Shown piece by piece: positions 32,840 to 42,915 of a DNA stretch of 64,000 bases. The DNA is from Rhizoclosmatium globosum (Eukaryota > Chytridiomycota > Chytridiomycetes > Chytridiales > Chytriomycetaceae), in contig MCGO01000053.1 of the NCBI GenBank assembly GCA_002104985.1, positions 186,001 to 250,000 on the forward strand, read 5' to 3'. Made by a program: the position numbers and the translations under genes. The notes below the pieces were generated by a model. It had not been told where the DNA came from. It did not search any database and saw nothing but the letters and a program-made list of their open reading frames with translations. Position 1 is the stretch's first letter. Each line of letters begins with the position of its first letter.

Positions 32840-33172
32840 CTCTGTTGTTTAACCATCAGTTAATTGATTGAAAGATCGAAATACTCACCACTCTTGGAGT
32901 CTCCTCATCTTCTCTCTTCTATTCTTCTGCTTCCTTGTCTGCTGCCTGGTCATTGATGTTTCTGTGTGAAGGAACCCCATCACCCTCCCTTGACACACTC
33001 CCACTTGCTTGATTAGTGTTGTTGTTCATCGCACTAGAGGTATTGTACGTCATTGACGCTTGCAGGGACTTTGATGTGCTGTTTGTTCACTGGGGATGAT
33101 GTGCCTGGTGTCTGTGCTTAATCCAATAAAACAATTCTCTTATTTCATACACAAAAAAGCAAGCTAAAAAGG

Positions 33173-33436
33173 TCCTAGCGGCGGCACGACGCACCTCAGT
33201 CCATACGGTCAACAACAAGGACAACCTCAGGTTTGTTACCAGTTATTTGGTGTGATACCCTTTTACTTATAGTATAAATTTAGGTTGTCTATGTTCAGGC
33301 ACCACCACAGCAACAACAAATGGGAACTGGTGGAGCTATGGCCAGTGGAGCTGCGGCTGGAGCTGCTGGAGCGGCGGTTGGATGTCTTGGATGCTGCGCC
33401 TTGCAAGAACTATGCCTCTGTTGCTTATTTGATTAA
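33173..33436 (+). pseudogene. 3' part of the split CYSTM gene
   Basis: Continues the frame of the 27809-28030 part with SGGTTHLSPYGQQQGQPQ. A canonical intron (gtttgt...aatttag) leads to VVYVQAPPQQQQMGTGG, an Ala/Gly helix and the Cys module VGCLGCCALQELCLCCLFD. Closely related to 33549-34077. It has no start codon of its own, so it is probably silent. Confidence 0.7.
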
Positions 33437-33548
33437 TTTCATTAGTTCGAGTAAGGAGAATAGAGTGCAATTCTGTTTCAATTTGGAAGGGGAAAGGGAG
33501 GAAGACAGAACCACAAAGTCAAACTCAAGAAAAACATCAACCAAAACC

Positions 33549-34077
33549 ATGAGTTACGCGCAACCACCAGGTCCACCTCCTCCAAATACCGGATACGCAC
33601 AGCCATCCGTTCCACCACCAGGAACAACCTACGCCCAACCAGCTGCCCCACCTCCTTCCGGCCCAGTCTACGGCCAACCAACTGACGCCGCCCCCGCCTA
33701 CGCTCCACCAGGATTCGCTGCCGGAAGCGCACCATACGGTCAACCAACTTCTGCACCCTACCAAAACGACAACAAGGGATTCATGACAGCTTCCGATCCA
33801 AAGTACCCACCTCAACAGCAACAATACGGAACCCCGCAGTACGCTCAGCAAGCATACCCTGGTCAACCCCAACCGCAAGTCGTCTATGTCCAGCAACAAC
33901 AACCTCAACAGCAAGGGCAGATGGGTGCTGCTGGTGCTGCTGCTGGAGGTGCGGTTGGAGCTGCGGCTGGTTGTTTGGCGTGTTGCGCATGTTTGGAGTG
34001 TTTGTCGGTAAGTTGCTTGATTTGGGGTCTCAGTGTTCATGAGGTTGCTAACGGTTTTGCTGTAGATCTGTTGTTAA
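33549..34077 (+). CDS. CYSTM-like protein
   Basis: MSYAQPPGPPPPNTGYAQPS with repeated YAQP/PPPG units, GFMTASDPKYPPQQQQYGTP, PQVVYVQQQQPQQQG, an Ala/Gly-rich helix, then VGAAAGCLACCACLECLS. After a 48-nt intron (gtaagt...tgtag) the last exon encodes ICC and stop. Head composition suggests an intrinsically disordered cytosolic domain; the Cys block is probably palmitoylated and membrane-inserted. Confidence 0.8.
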
Positions 34078-34500
34078 GTATTTAGTATTCAAGTGGATCT
34101 ATCAATAAAGACACTATTCTTGCCGAGAATGGTAGCTTTGTCGTGTTTTGCTGATGTGGTCCAGACCGACTCGGGATTTACGTACGAGCTGTCGTCTGAA
34201 GCGGGACATTCAAATGCAATTCGAACTTGCAAAGTACTTAATTAACCTCTATTTTGAACGGATTAGGACTTCCTCGGACTTCTATCGTGGGATTCTGGCT
34301 GTCAGATTCTAATCGAACGGTTGAAACGGTGGCATAAGTTGATTTCATCCAATTCGTCGATCGAAACCTGTCTTTGAAGCCTCGTTCGAAGGTCGCGCCA
34401 ACTGAACTGCATGCACTAGCGATGGTACGGAGTCTATCTATTATTTTCAAGAAATCGAGAGGGATTTACACGTCTGCCGTAACTCAACCATATCAATCAA
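34078..34500. other. intergenic region
   Basis: About 420 bases, no supportable gene. The sequence just before 34501 (caaccatatcaatcaa) resembles leaders of neighbouring genes. Confidence 0.4.
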
Positions 34501-34835
34501 ATGGATCCACGAACTCATCCTGCTCCTCAACAAGTATACTATATTCCTCCTCAACCAGGAACAGGACAACAGGCATATTACGCGCCTCCGCCCGGTCAGC
34601 AACCCATGTATTATCAGCAGCCACCGCCAGGATACTATCAACAACAACCGTCGCCCTATGGAACGCCAATGTACACAAATCAGCCTCAATATGTACCTCA
34701 GCAACAAGTTGTTGTCGTTCAGCAGAAGCAGCAACAAACGAATAATGATGGCGATGTTGCGTTAGGTTGTTGCGCGGGATTACTGGCATGTTGTGCTTTG
34801 GAGCAACTATGTTTGGTGAGTTGCCTCAATCAAGT
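34501..34835 (+). CDS. CYSTM-like protein, variant C-terminus
   Basis: MDPRTHPAPQQVYYIPPQPG, QQAYYAPPPGQQPMYYQQPP, QYVPQQQVVVVQQKQQQTNN, then ALGCCAGLLACCALEQLCL. A donor gtgagt follows as in relatives, but no downstream micro-exon with CC-stop can be seen. Without splicing the protein would run on as VSCLNQVRFVSLKS. The last exon is lost or lies further away. Confidence 0.65.
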
Positions 34836-34974
34836 TCGTTTTGTGTCGCTGAAATCAATCCAAGTGTTGTTGTTTTTGAATTACCATAGACTTCAAGCGA
34901 CGAAATCATACAATACCACTCCTTTATTTCAGCTGGAATCTAATAAAACACGGATACCATCAAAGAAAAATCTC

Positions 34975-35325
34975 TTACAATGCCAAGGCGGCGACAGCAA
35001 CAGCAACCAACGCAACAGGAGCAGCGGAAGCGATTGACGCAGACTTGATCTGCTGACACGCCTTCTGCAACGAAGCAATAGAATCAAGAGTGGATTTATC
35101 ATCTGGAGTGGTACAACTTGCAACGGCCTTTGCGTAGATGGCTTGGTTCGCGGTAGAGCACAAACAGTTGTTCTGGTCTTTTGTAAATGGCGATGGGTTG
35201 GTGAGCGAAATGCCGCAGGCGGAGTATACGGAGCCGGTCATGACGGGAGCGGCATCAGTGGAGCACTGGGTAGATTGAGCATAGACTGTAGCGGCAAAGG
35301 CAATGAGGATCTGGATAGCTTGCAT
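34975..35325 (-). CDS. secreted GPI-anchored Cys-rich protein
   Basis: 116 residues. Signal peptide MQAIQILIAFAATVYAQ, mature domain with QCSTDAAP, SACGISLTN, NNCLCSTANQAIYAKAVASC and QKACQQ (seven Cys by eye), then a Ser/Ala hydrophobic end VALVAVAVAALAL typical of a GPI-attachment signal. Reminiscent of small fungal surface proteins, but the Cys spacing does not clearly fit CFEM. It is antisense inside the CYSTM island. Confidence 0.7.
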   Translation of the reverse strand: MQAIQILIAFAATVYAQSTQCSTDAAPVMTGSVYSACGISLTNPSPFTKDQNNCLCSTANQAIYAKAVASCTTPDDKSTLDSIASLQKACQQIKSASIASAAPVALVAVAVAALAL

Positions 35326-35388
35326 CGTTTTCTCTGAGATCTTTGAGGTTTAAATTGAGTTGTGAAAACAGGAAGGGGATGTGTGACG

Positions 35389-35398
35389 AGCTTTATAT
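35389..35398 (-). promoter_or_regulatory. TATA box
   Basis: On the minus strand tatataaag lies about 65 bases upstream of the ATG at 35325. Good consensus. Confidence 0.45.
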
Positions 35399-35539
35399 AT
35401 TGTGGAAAACTTTGGGGCTGGACTTTTTCTGATCGGCGGTGAGGCTGTGTGTGAGGCGGGAGAGCGATCTACTTGTTTTTACTGTTTCGTTTATTCTGAA
35501 ATTCCCATCTATTTATTTAGATCTCGGTCTTTCGAAGAT

Positions 35540-35815
35540 TCACCAGCAACAACAGCCAAAACAGATTGAGCTACCGAAACACATGGAACCCCAACCAGTA
35601 CAGTCCCCACTGAAGCATCCACATCCTTTTCGTCTAGTTTCTTTCGACGCTGTTAACTCTTGCTCGATATTGCGCTGATGGTCATCTTGGTTGGTGTCAT
35701 CATACAAGTGCTTGCGGTGATAAGCAATTTCTTCTGCAGTTGGTGGTTGCAATCGCTTTTCCATCTTGCTTATATTCATCTGCGGCTGAATGGCGGTAAC
35801 AGCGGCTGCCTCCAT
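35540..35815 (-). CDS. small protein with Cys-rich tail
   Basis: 91 residues. Polar head with LQPPTAEEIAYHRKHLYDDT, then RRKGCGCFSGDCTGWGSMCF, GSSICFGCCCW. The terminal Cys/aromatic block resembles CYSTM modules, but the head lacks the Pro/Gln repeats and the gene is intronless and in opposite orientation. Confidence 0.6.
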   Translation of the reverse strand: MEAAAVTAIQPQMNISKMEKRLQPPTAEEIAYHRKHLYDDTNQDDHQRNIEQELTASKETRRKGCGCFSGDCTGWGSMCFGSSICFGCCCW

Positions 35816-36018
35816 TTGGTGGATCGTTGTTGATTTGATTGATTGTTTGCCGCTTGTGGAAATTCAATTAACGTCAATTAACGTGTGATGTAAGAAAAGT
35901 CTTATCATGACATTAACAGATATATTCTTTTACTCAGTTTGATGTTATTTCTGTAGTAATTGAGCTGTATGATTGGTTGAGCTTGATCCAAACCCAAACC
36001 AAAACAACTCACCAAACA

Positions 36019-36550
36019 ATGTCCGCCGCTCCTCCAAACTACTCGACCCTTCCTCAACCAGGAACTCCATCTGGTCCTGCATACGCTCCACCAGCCGGAC
36101 CACCACCACCAGGTCCAGCCCAGCCAGCAACCGCAACCTACGCAACCTACGAAGCCCCTGCCCCAGCCGCCTACGCTGCCCCTGCAAACCCTCCTCCATC
36201 CGGACCAGCCTACGCTCCACCTTCCCAACCACCAGCTCCACAGTCTGGCTACGCTTACGCCGCCCCAGCCCAGAACCAGTACCCAGAGTACAACAAGCAG
36301 CCTGTTTACAACCAGCAGCCAGGCGGTCAGCCACAACCTCAAGTTGTCTATGTTCAGCAGCCTGTGAGAACTACTTGATCCGGCCTCAGTAAATATCAGT
36401 CTAATTGTTGTTTCCTAATCAGGCTCCACAAAACAACAACACCAACGCATTACTCGCTGGTGCTGCTGCCGGTACTTGTTTGGTAAGATCATAGAAGTTC
36501 AGTATATATGTGTTCTAATCATTTTGTGGTAGTTCTGCTGTTGTTGTTAA
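36019..36550 (+). CDS. CYSTM-like protein
   Basis: MSAAPPNYSTLPQPGTPSGP with repeated GPAYAPP units, QYPEYNKQPVYNQQPGG, PQVVYVQQP. Intron 1 (gtgaga...aatcag), then APQNNNTNALLAGAAAGTCL. Intron 2 (gtaaga...ggtag) and a micro-exon FCCCC and stop. The Cys block is short and depends on correct splicing of the micro-exon. Confidence 0.78.
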
Positions 36551-36756
36551 GGCTAGAAACCTTTGCTACTGTCTGTGATTGTGATTATCTGACTTCAAGT
36601 CGAATAAATATATAGAATTTACACCGTCATTCATTCATTCACTTCGATTTTTAACCATTTAACATTCATGCCGTCAACCAGCCTCAATGGCCAGTTATAA
36701 ATTGGAATTCGTTGAAACACAGCCTCATCAAACAAAACATCCTTCAAACCGAACAC

Positions 36757-37057
36757 ATGTACGCCCAACCAGCCAACCCACCTCCACAAGAGCAGCAACC
36801 AGTCTACCAACAGCAGCCACAGGCCCAACCCCAGGTTGTTTACGTTCAACAGCAGCCTGTAAGTGTTCATCTAAGAATTGCACTTTGGATCGTGACTTAA
36901 ATATCTTTACAGCAACAACAAGATAAGGGTGCAGATGGTGCCGCCACTGGATGCTGCGTTGGTTGTTTGGCCTGTTGCGCCCTCCAGGAGTGTTTGGTAA
37001 GTGTTGTAATATAACGGGTAATAATGTTGACGTCGCTTTCAGTTCTGCTGCTGTTAA
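36757..37057 (+). CDS. CYSTM-like protein, MYAQPANPPPQ subfamily copy 1
   Basis: MYAQPANPPPQEQQPVYQQQ and PQVVYVQQQP, intron, then QQQDKGADGAATGCCVGCLACCALQECL, intron and micro-exon FCCC and stop. Only about 64 residues. Near-identical in layout to 37245 and 40038, so a recent tandem triplication. Confidence 0.82.
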
Positions 37058-37244
37058 GCAACCAAGACGGTCAAGGCCAAGTTACATAGATTTTGAAGGA
37101 CCTCCTTTTCAATAAAAGCCTGCTCGCAACGTCGCGCAAATGAAACACTTGATACGTTTTCATTTTCACAAAAAGGGTTCGATTCGATCCAATTTGGTCT
37201 ATTGAGGCAGTGCAAAAAAATACCACTTCCCTGAAACCATCAAG

Positions 37245-37574
37245 ATGTACGCCCAGCCTGCCAACCCACCTCCACAGCAACAGCCAGTCTACCAACAGCA
37301 ACCACAGTACCAGCAGCAGCCACAAGTTGTCTACGTCCAACAGCAGCCAGTAAGTTTTCTCTCTCACAGCTTTCACCTTTGTTTCATGGTTCCAAATTGA
37401 CACACCATTCGCGCTGCAGCAACAGCAACAGTCTTCTGGTGCCGCTGCTGGCTGTTGCGTTGGTTTATTGGCTTGTTGCGCCTTCCAGGAGTGTTTGGTG
37501 AGTGTTGTTTCTGTTGAAGGGTATGGGATGTGTCCCTTATTTAACCGGTGTCTATTCAGTTCTGCTGCTGCTGA
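37245..37574 (+). CDS. CYSTM-like protein, MYAQPANPPPQ subfamily copy 2
   Basis: MYAQPANPPPQQQPVYQQQP, QYQQQPQVVYVQQQP, intron, QQQQSSGAAAGCCVGLLACC, AFQECL, intron and micro-exon FCCC plus stop. Intron positions and phases as in copy 1. The inverted-repeat unit starting at 37590 lies just after its stop codon. Confidence 0.82.
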
Positions 37575-37589
37575 ACGAAACCTTTCTGA

Positions 37590-39669
37590 TTACACCGCGG
37601 GTGATTTCAAATGGTTGAAAATAATTGAGAGACATTTCAAAATAAATGACTGGGTTAACTCAGAATGACGTCAACAAAGTGATTTTCACATATTGGTCTG
37701 AATTATTTTGAAATGAGCATGAAAACAATTTGAAATGTTTCCTCGTGCAACATGCAACCAATAATTTTGATCTGAAGATTGATAAATAATTGGTTGCAGA
37801 ATACTAACAAGGATTATCCTTCACAGCAGATTGAAACATTTCAGGCCAAAGTATTTCAGTGAATGATAAATGAATAATTCAGAATAAATAGAGGCGAAAA
37901 TGTTCTTTATTGTTTATACATTAACATCTGAAACTACTCATTATCCTGTTCTTGAATCGCTTCAGGAGAACTTGGATGGACAGTTGGCAATTGGGATGAA
38001 TCAGGCCCGGGAAGTGTGACTCGGGTACGGCAGGAGATGGCTGACTCTCCACTTGCTCCACTTCCTCTCCCATCAGCTGGAAACGCACACTAGCCAATAC
38101 TGCTTCCCGAATCGTATTTGGAGACAAGAAATTCGCGAAGTGTGCAGAACAGTAAGCCCAGTAGTTTTCTTGAAGTCTTGAACAATAAACCTAAACAGCG
38201 GTCAAATTTATGATGAAAGGCGCACCACTTACCAGCAAGTAACCGACGGTTTTACGATCTAGAGCATCATCGGGGAAAGCAAAATCGAGGGCCTTGTCTT
38301 TGTTTCTTGGAAAGTCGCCGTAGAGGTCTTGAATCGCCTGATCGACATTGAAAACGCGAGTGTCCCACTTTTGCAACTAAACAGAGCCGTTAGTGTTTGT
38401 ATTGTATATGGTAAGAGTATCACCTCTTTTTTTGAGTGATTAACGGCAGAGAGATTGTCTCCAGCAAACTTGGTTTCTGAATGCGCATCGGGTGTAGCCA
38501 TGGCGTAGTTATGCTGCTGGTTCTAGAATCAAGTGTTAGATTCAATAGAAAACCAGAAGTCACATGCATCTCTCCAATCCATACACACCTTCACCATATC
38601 CAGGACTGAGTGGACGCCTATGCATGGTTAAATCTGACAACACTTTTTCTGCCGAGAGATAGGAAAACCGAATCACTCTTCTACTAAGACTGTCAGTGAA
38701 ACAGATTTCGGTTTGGAAACTCACAAGCTACCTAAAAGTGAGCAATCAACAGCTTCAACGTTGCCGCGGTCAGAAGTCCCACGCTTTAGAGTGCCAGCAG
38801 TTGAAGAAGTGGCAACGAGAGGAGGGACGGCTCAAACGACTGCGGGAGTAGATGAAGTTGAAGGAGCAGAGGGGAGTTTTAAGAGGGTGTGTGTTGGTGT
38901 TGCTACGAAGTTGAGGTCCCATGGCTGGTAAGTGTGCTTAAACGGCCTACTCCGCTGCTGCTGCTACTGTTGTATTGCTGCAGCGTGTTTTTTTTTTGAG
39001 ACCTAACTTCAAGTTCTTCCGCGATTTCTTCCGCGAATTCTTCCGAAACCCGTGTGCCAAAACATTAAAAGTTGGATCAACTCCCAGAAAGCTCATGGAA
39101 ATACAACGTGTGCATCTCTCTATAATCAAAACGTCGTACTTCTGTCCGAAAATCTGTTTCAAAAAGCTGTTTCCAAAGACAACAGCAAGGAATCTGTGTC
39201 TGAAGTTGTGTCTGGGGTAAGTGGAAATATCCAAGAAGATGAAACACTGAAAATAGAGACGTTAATGTTATTGAATTGTCAAATATTGAAGAAAATGAAA
39301 TGCAATAGCTCAATAACATCGAAAGGCAAAGGGGACGGCTGATTATCATTTTAGTTTTAAGACAATGCCAATTATTCTTCTTCTCCAATATTTTCAAAGA
39401 TGCTCAGTTGATAATTGGAATCATTTCTGGGTCTTCTTCATCTCATGTTAATTGAGAAAGTTATTTTGGGTTTATTCAAGGTGTTATTTTTCAAAATCAT
39501 TTGTACGATTATTTTGAAACGATTTCCCTTTCAAACTGTTTCAATGAATAAATCACCATTGTCCAAAATAATTTTGGCCTCGGAAATGCTCTAAAATGTT
39601 TTTTACAACATTTCAAATTAAAACTCACACCAATTTATTTGAAGTTCATTTTAATCACCCGCGGTGTAA
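37590..39669. mobile_element. 2.1-kb unit bounded by inverted repeats
   Basis: Left end TTACACCGCGGGTGATT (37590-37606) and its exact reverse complement at the right end (39653-39669). A weaker shared AAATG follows, and subterminal AATTTGAAATGTT occurs in inverted orientation on both sides. It sits between two near-identical CYSTM genes. It contains the gene at 37921-38501 and ORF fragments near 38700-39340. No target duplication or transposase recognised; it may be a non-autonomous transposon or a segment bracketed by repeats. Confidence 0.5.
37921..38501 (-). CDS. three-exon protein of unknown function
   Basis: MATPDAHSETKFAGDNLSAV, intron (gtgata...tgtttag), LQKWDTRVFNVDQAIQDLYG, DFPRNKDKALDFAFPDDALD, RKTVGYLL, intron (gtaagt...tgtttag), VYCSRLQENYWAYCSAHFAN, then a polar C-terminus ending RIMSSFRC. 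About 165 residues, soluble, mixed alpha. No known family. It lies inside the inverted-repeat unit 37590-39669, so it may be element cargo. Confidence 0.55.
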
Positions 39670-40037
39670 GTCAAGTATAGAGTGGAAAGTGTGATTGAAG
39701 GGGCATGAGTTTGGCTGCATCGATTGGAATAGTCAATAAAGTGCACTCACCACACTTATCACAAATTCATGTCGATATTATTACTATGCTTCTCTCGTTA
39801 CTGGAGGAAATTCAACGTGTGACCTGCCCCAACAAATCCTTATATTGAATTGCTTTCCACTCATAATTGATGATTACGAAAACAAAGTCCGATTCAAAGA
39901 GTTTGGATCTGGAGGCTGTTTAAACCTTGAAACACGAAAGTTCGAAGGTGTGTCTCCGAAATCACGTGCAAGTGCATTTAAGCTCCCATTTGAAGGATCC
40001 ATTTCTGCATCAGCCAAAACCTCAACGAAAACCACAG
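38502..40037. other. AT-rich region with unassigned ORF fragments
   Basis: Plus-strand frames near 38713-38931 (EGSFKRVCVGVATKLRSHGW) and 39052-39342 (SLYNQNVVLLSENLFQKAVS) may be exons of one gene, since gtaagt follows the first at 38930 and an acceptor-like ctgcag lies near 38984. I cannot establish a start or a family. From 39360 to 40037 I see only AT-rich sequence. Confidence 0.3.
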
Positions 40038-40373
40038 ATGTACGCCCAGCCTGCCAACCCACCACCACAGCAGCAGCAAGTCTACCAGCAGCAGCCACAG
40101 TACCAGCAACAGCCACAGGTCGTCTACGTCCAGCAACAGCCTGTAAGGAGCCACCCTCTTCGTAAATTGGATGGATAGCTAAACCAGTTCTGTCCTTCTT
40201 CAGCAACAACAGGCTAAGTCCGGTGCCGGTTCTGGTTTCTGTCTCGGATGCCTCGCTTGCTGCGCCCTTGAGGAGTGCTTGGTGAGTTATCGGGAGTTTG
40301 GTGTTTCATTTGTCTTGGCAACATTCGTGGGACGAAGTTCATTAACCTTGCCGTTTAGTGCTGCTGCTGTTAA
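40038..40373 (+). CDS. CYSTM-like protein, MYAQPANPPPQ subfamily copy 3
   Basis: MYAQPANPPPQQQQVYQQQP, PQVVYVQQQP, intron (gtaagg...cttcag), QQQAKSGAGSGFCLGCLACC, ALEECL, intron (gtgagt...gtttag) and micro-exon CCC plus stop. Same exon phases as copies 1 and 2, from which it is separated by the 2.1-kb inverted-repeat unit. Confidence 0.82.
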
Positions 40374-40549
40374 GTCGCTCATTCGAATGCCATTGGTTGT
40401 GACGAGAGCCTTCTCACGTCTTTTCCTTCCTCTTAGATGGATGAAATAAATGTTGTTAACTGATATATAACTATTGAGAAAATAAGAGGAACAAAATCGA
40501 CTAGTTGACAAGTCTTTTTGATTGGTATCGCTAAATTTCACTTAAAATT

Positions 40550-40872
40550 ATGCCAGTAGATACATCCGAAGATCCAACAATATTGGTACCTGCATCGGGA
40601 GTATCACATTCCCTCACAGCCGAGCCCTCAAATGATTTGCCGCAGTATACAACAGCTGGGCCTCCAATCTATTCAGTCACACCCTCTGTTCAACCGCAAA
40701 TGGCAACTTCTCAACGTGGCGCAGAGGGGATATACCCTTGAAAATGTATGCAAACTTATGGCTGTAACAGGGCGATGATATATGCCAAGTGTGTGTTCCT
40801 GAATGTGCATACTGTGCGCCAGATGCTTGTTGTTGGTGCTTCACTGCCTTACTTTGCTGTATCTGTCATTAA
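40550..40872 (+). CDS. PPIY-motif protein with separate Cys-rich block, exon link uncertain
   Basis: First frame MPVDTSEDPTILVPASGVSH ... LPQYTTAGPPIYSVTPS stops at 40741. A downstream frame after an acceptor (gtaacag) reads DICQVCVPECAYCAPDACCW, CFTALLCCICH and stop at 40872. Layout matches the neighbours (Pro/Tyr head, Cys tail), but the phases do not join cleanly. Either a frame break or an unseen donor. Confidence 0.45.
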
Positions 40873-40933
40873 GCAATAAGAACCTCTTATTCATTCTTAT
40901 TCATTCGTTAATCTCACTGCAATCAGTTTTTAA

Positions 40934-41305
40934 ATGTCATGTAAAACAAAACTGGAGCTAATAAAAATCATGCAAGAATCAAATCGAGTAGCCGCTTCAG
41001 ATGCCGCTGGCCAATCAATCTCACCAACATCGTCTCTTCCAAATAACGATTCGACCAGCCAACCGCCTCAGTACCACGTTACAGAGTATCCTCCGACATA
41101 CAAGGATGCATCACAACAACAACCTCAGATGACTGTGCAACAGGTTGTGACAACAGAAGTAAGATGAAAACGGAAACCCCATCTGAAACTCGCTAACTAT
41201 GTTCAGAATTCCAGAACAATTGACCCTTTCGCAAGTTGTGTTTGTTGTGAGATATGTCTGCGTTGTTGCGAATGTTGCTTCTTGCTGGCATTCTGTCCTT
41301 GCTGA
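40934..41305 (+). CDS. PPTY-motif protein with Cys-rich tail
   Basis: MSCKTKLELIKIMQESNRVA, then QPPQYHVTEYPPTYKDASQQ and QPQMTVQQVVTTE; intron (gtaaga...gttcag); NSRTIDPFASCVCCEICLRC, CECCFLLAFCPC and stop. The tail has eleven Cys in about 30 residues with hydrophobic residues between them. Three Pro-Tyr motifs in the head. Confidence 0.72.
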
Positions 41306-41389
41306 ACATAACTCCATGATCTACAATTGTATAATTATATAGAACTGTTAATTGTAGACTTTATCTGTATCAAAACAATAAAACTCTTC

Positions 41390-41872
41390 ATGAATTCCAC
41401 TTCACTTTCGGCACAAGCTGTCAGTATCAGTACTCCGACATCTGAGGAGAGCCACACAACCATATACTCAAACACAAGTGAAGCATATCCTACGAATCAA
41501 GTCTTGCAGGCGAAGGCAACAACCGACTCCTTCCAAGTGCAATCCGGCGAACCCGCAACCTATGACTTCGACCAGCAAGCCACGCCCACGACAATCCATG
41601 AATACCCTGTAACAGTTGAGCTTGGCGGAGGCGATGCCAAGGAACCAAAGCGAAGGTGGAACTCAAAGCTTCTCGAACCTCGACGGCATGTTGTGTTTCC
41701 ACAGATCCGAGTCGGCTTCTGGCCCATCGATATCGTGATTAAACTGATCGAATGGATCTTTTATATCGGCTTTCGGATGGTGGCGTGCCTGTTTTCGTTC
41801 ATCTTTGACTTGTTGGGTTGTATCTTTGGATGTTTGGGCGTTCCTATCAAGAAGTGGGTCGTTCTAGATTAG
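41390..41872 (+). CDS. KIR...LIE membrane-block protein, copy 1
   Basis: Disordered Ser/Thr head, then IHEYPVTVELGGGDAKEPKR. A conserved block PQIRVGFWPIDIVIKLIEWI, then FYIGFRMVACLFSFIFDLLG, CIFGCLGVPIKKWVVLD. Shares the head-end (T/E-VVVEL-like) and the [PQ]-KIR-T/V-GFWP-x-D-x-I-x-LIE block with 42232 and 43354. The hydrophobic run of about 45 residues could form a membrane hairpin. Intronless. Confidence 0.7.
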   Translation: MNSTSLSAQAVSISTPTSEESHTTIYSNTSEAYPTNQVLQAKATTDSFQVQSGEPATYDFDQQATPTTIHEYPVTVELGGGDAKEPKRRWNSKLLEPRRHVVFPQIRVGFWPIDIVIKLIEWIFYIGFRMVACLFSFIFDLLGCIFGCLGVPIKKWVVLD

Positions 41873-42231
41873 AGCTACTTTATTGCAATTATGGATCAGG
41901 ATTATGGGACTACCTGCTGTCCTATGGGCGATTCGGTACTTTGAGTTCAAACTGTGGTCCTACCATCATTCCACAATCTAACATGAACCTAAACTCTACA
42001 CTAATGGACGATTATTTATAACTGCGAGAGATGCCAGAGCTCGTGACGATTGTATTTAGTTACTTACATACGCCATACCCATTATTACTATTTTTAATAC
42101 AATAATAATATGTCGGACTAAGAATTCATTCTTTTTCGTTTGAATTGAACTTGGTTCTACGCTTTCAAGTCTATAGCTGTTGTTGGTCCCACGATTCCAC
42201 ACTCTGATTGAAACCTCTTCTGAAACTCAAA

Positions 42232-42705
42232 ATGGCTGACGTCAAAGACCCAAACACCGGCGAAACAAAGAAACCAATCGAATCCGAGACAATAGCAGAT
42301 GTCCCGCCTCCATATACTGTCATGGAAGTGGGATCGTCCACTGCAACATCATCACCCAATCAATATGTTGGTTCCTAGCCATTCTCTTCTCAAACCGGCT
42401 AACAGTAGCACCAACAACAGCCTCAACCGCAATATCAACCTCCGCCAGCCCAAACTGAAGCTGTGGTGATCAACCTCGTCAGCCCAGAAAGCAGCAATAC
42501 CCAACGCCCCTCAGAGAGACTAAGACTGCCAAAGATTCGAACAGGCTTCTGGCCACTTGACCTTATTATTCAACTTATCGAGGCTGTCATCAAGATCGTG
42601 GCTGGAATCCTGAGTTGTGTGTTCTTGATTGTGATCAATATCTTGAAATGCCTTGCAGGTTGTTTAACTTGCGGGAAGGCGAATGTGACATTTGGAAAGT
42701 TTTAG
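42232..42705 (+). CDS. KIR...LIE membrane-block protein, copy 2
   Basis: MADVKDPNTGETKKPIESET, DVPPPYTVMEVG (a PPPY motif). Intron (gttggt...acagtag), then HQQQPQPQYQPPPAQTEAVV, INLVSPESSN, PKIRTGFWPLDLIIQLIEAV, IKIVAGILSCVFLIVINILK, CLAGCLTCGKANVTFGKF. The last residues (ANVTFGKF) equal the repeat of the next gene (KVTVGKF), linking the two gene types. Confidence 0.72.
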
Positions 42706-42915
42706 TTTGAATATAGTTTCTATGGTTTACCTTGCGGGTTTAGAAGTGGTTTTCGTGGGTTTTGAGGAATTAAGAAAGGGCCTCCTTTGCGGAATTACAT
42801 CAGATTCTCATGGGCCAAGTTCGGTGGCGTACAAAATAAGTCTCCCTATCACAAAGATTGCAATATAAATGTGGCTGTGCTGTCGTTTTAACCTCCTCTA
42901 AAACTATCAAACAAA

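Larger units (their letters stand above)
28031..33172. mobile_element. 5.1-kb TIR element inserted in a CYSTM gene
   Basis: Perfect 15-bp terminal inverted repeats CCTTTTTAGCTTGCT (28031-28045) and its reverse complement (33158-33172). Removing the insert restores an open frame (..CAA TAT CCT AGC GGC..) between the two halves of a CYSTM-type gene. TCCT is found at both junctions, giving a possible 4-bp target duplication overlapping the TIR ends. Contents are a minisatellite, G/C tracts, two nested MITEs and scattered minus-strand ORFs. I recognise no transposase with a DDE or other motif, so the superfamily is unknown and the copy may be non-autonomous. Confidence 0.75.

Noticed and set aside
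33537..34040. 167-codon minus-strand open frame
   Set aside because: Mirror of the Pro/Gln-rich CYSTM gene at 33549; low complexity read backwards. The same applies to the minus frames at 35905-36342.
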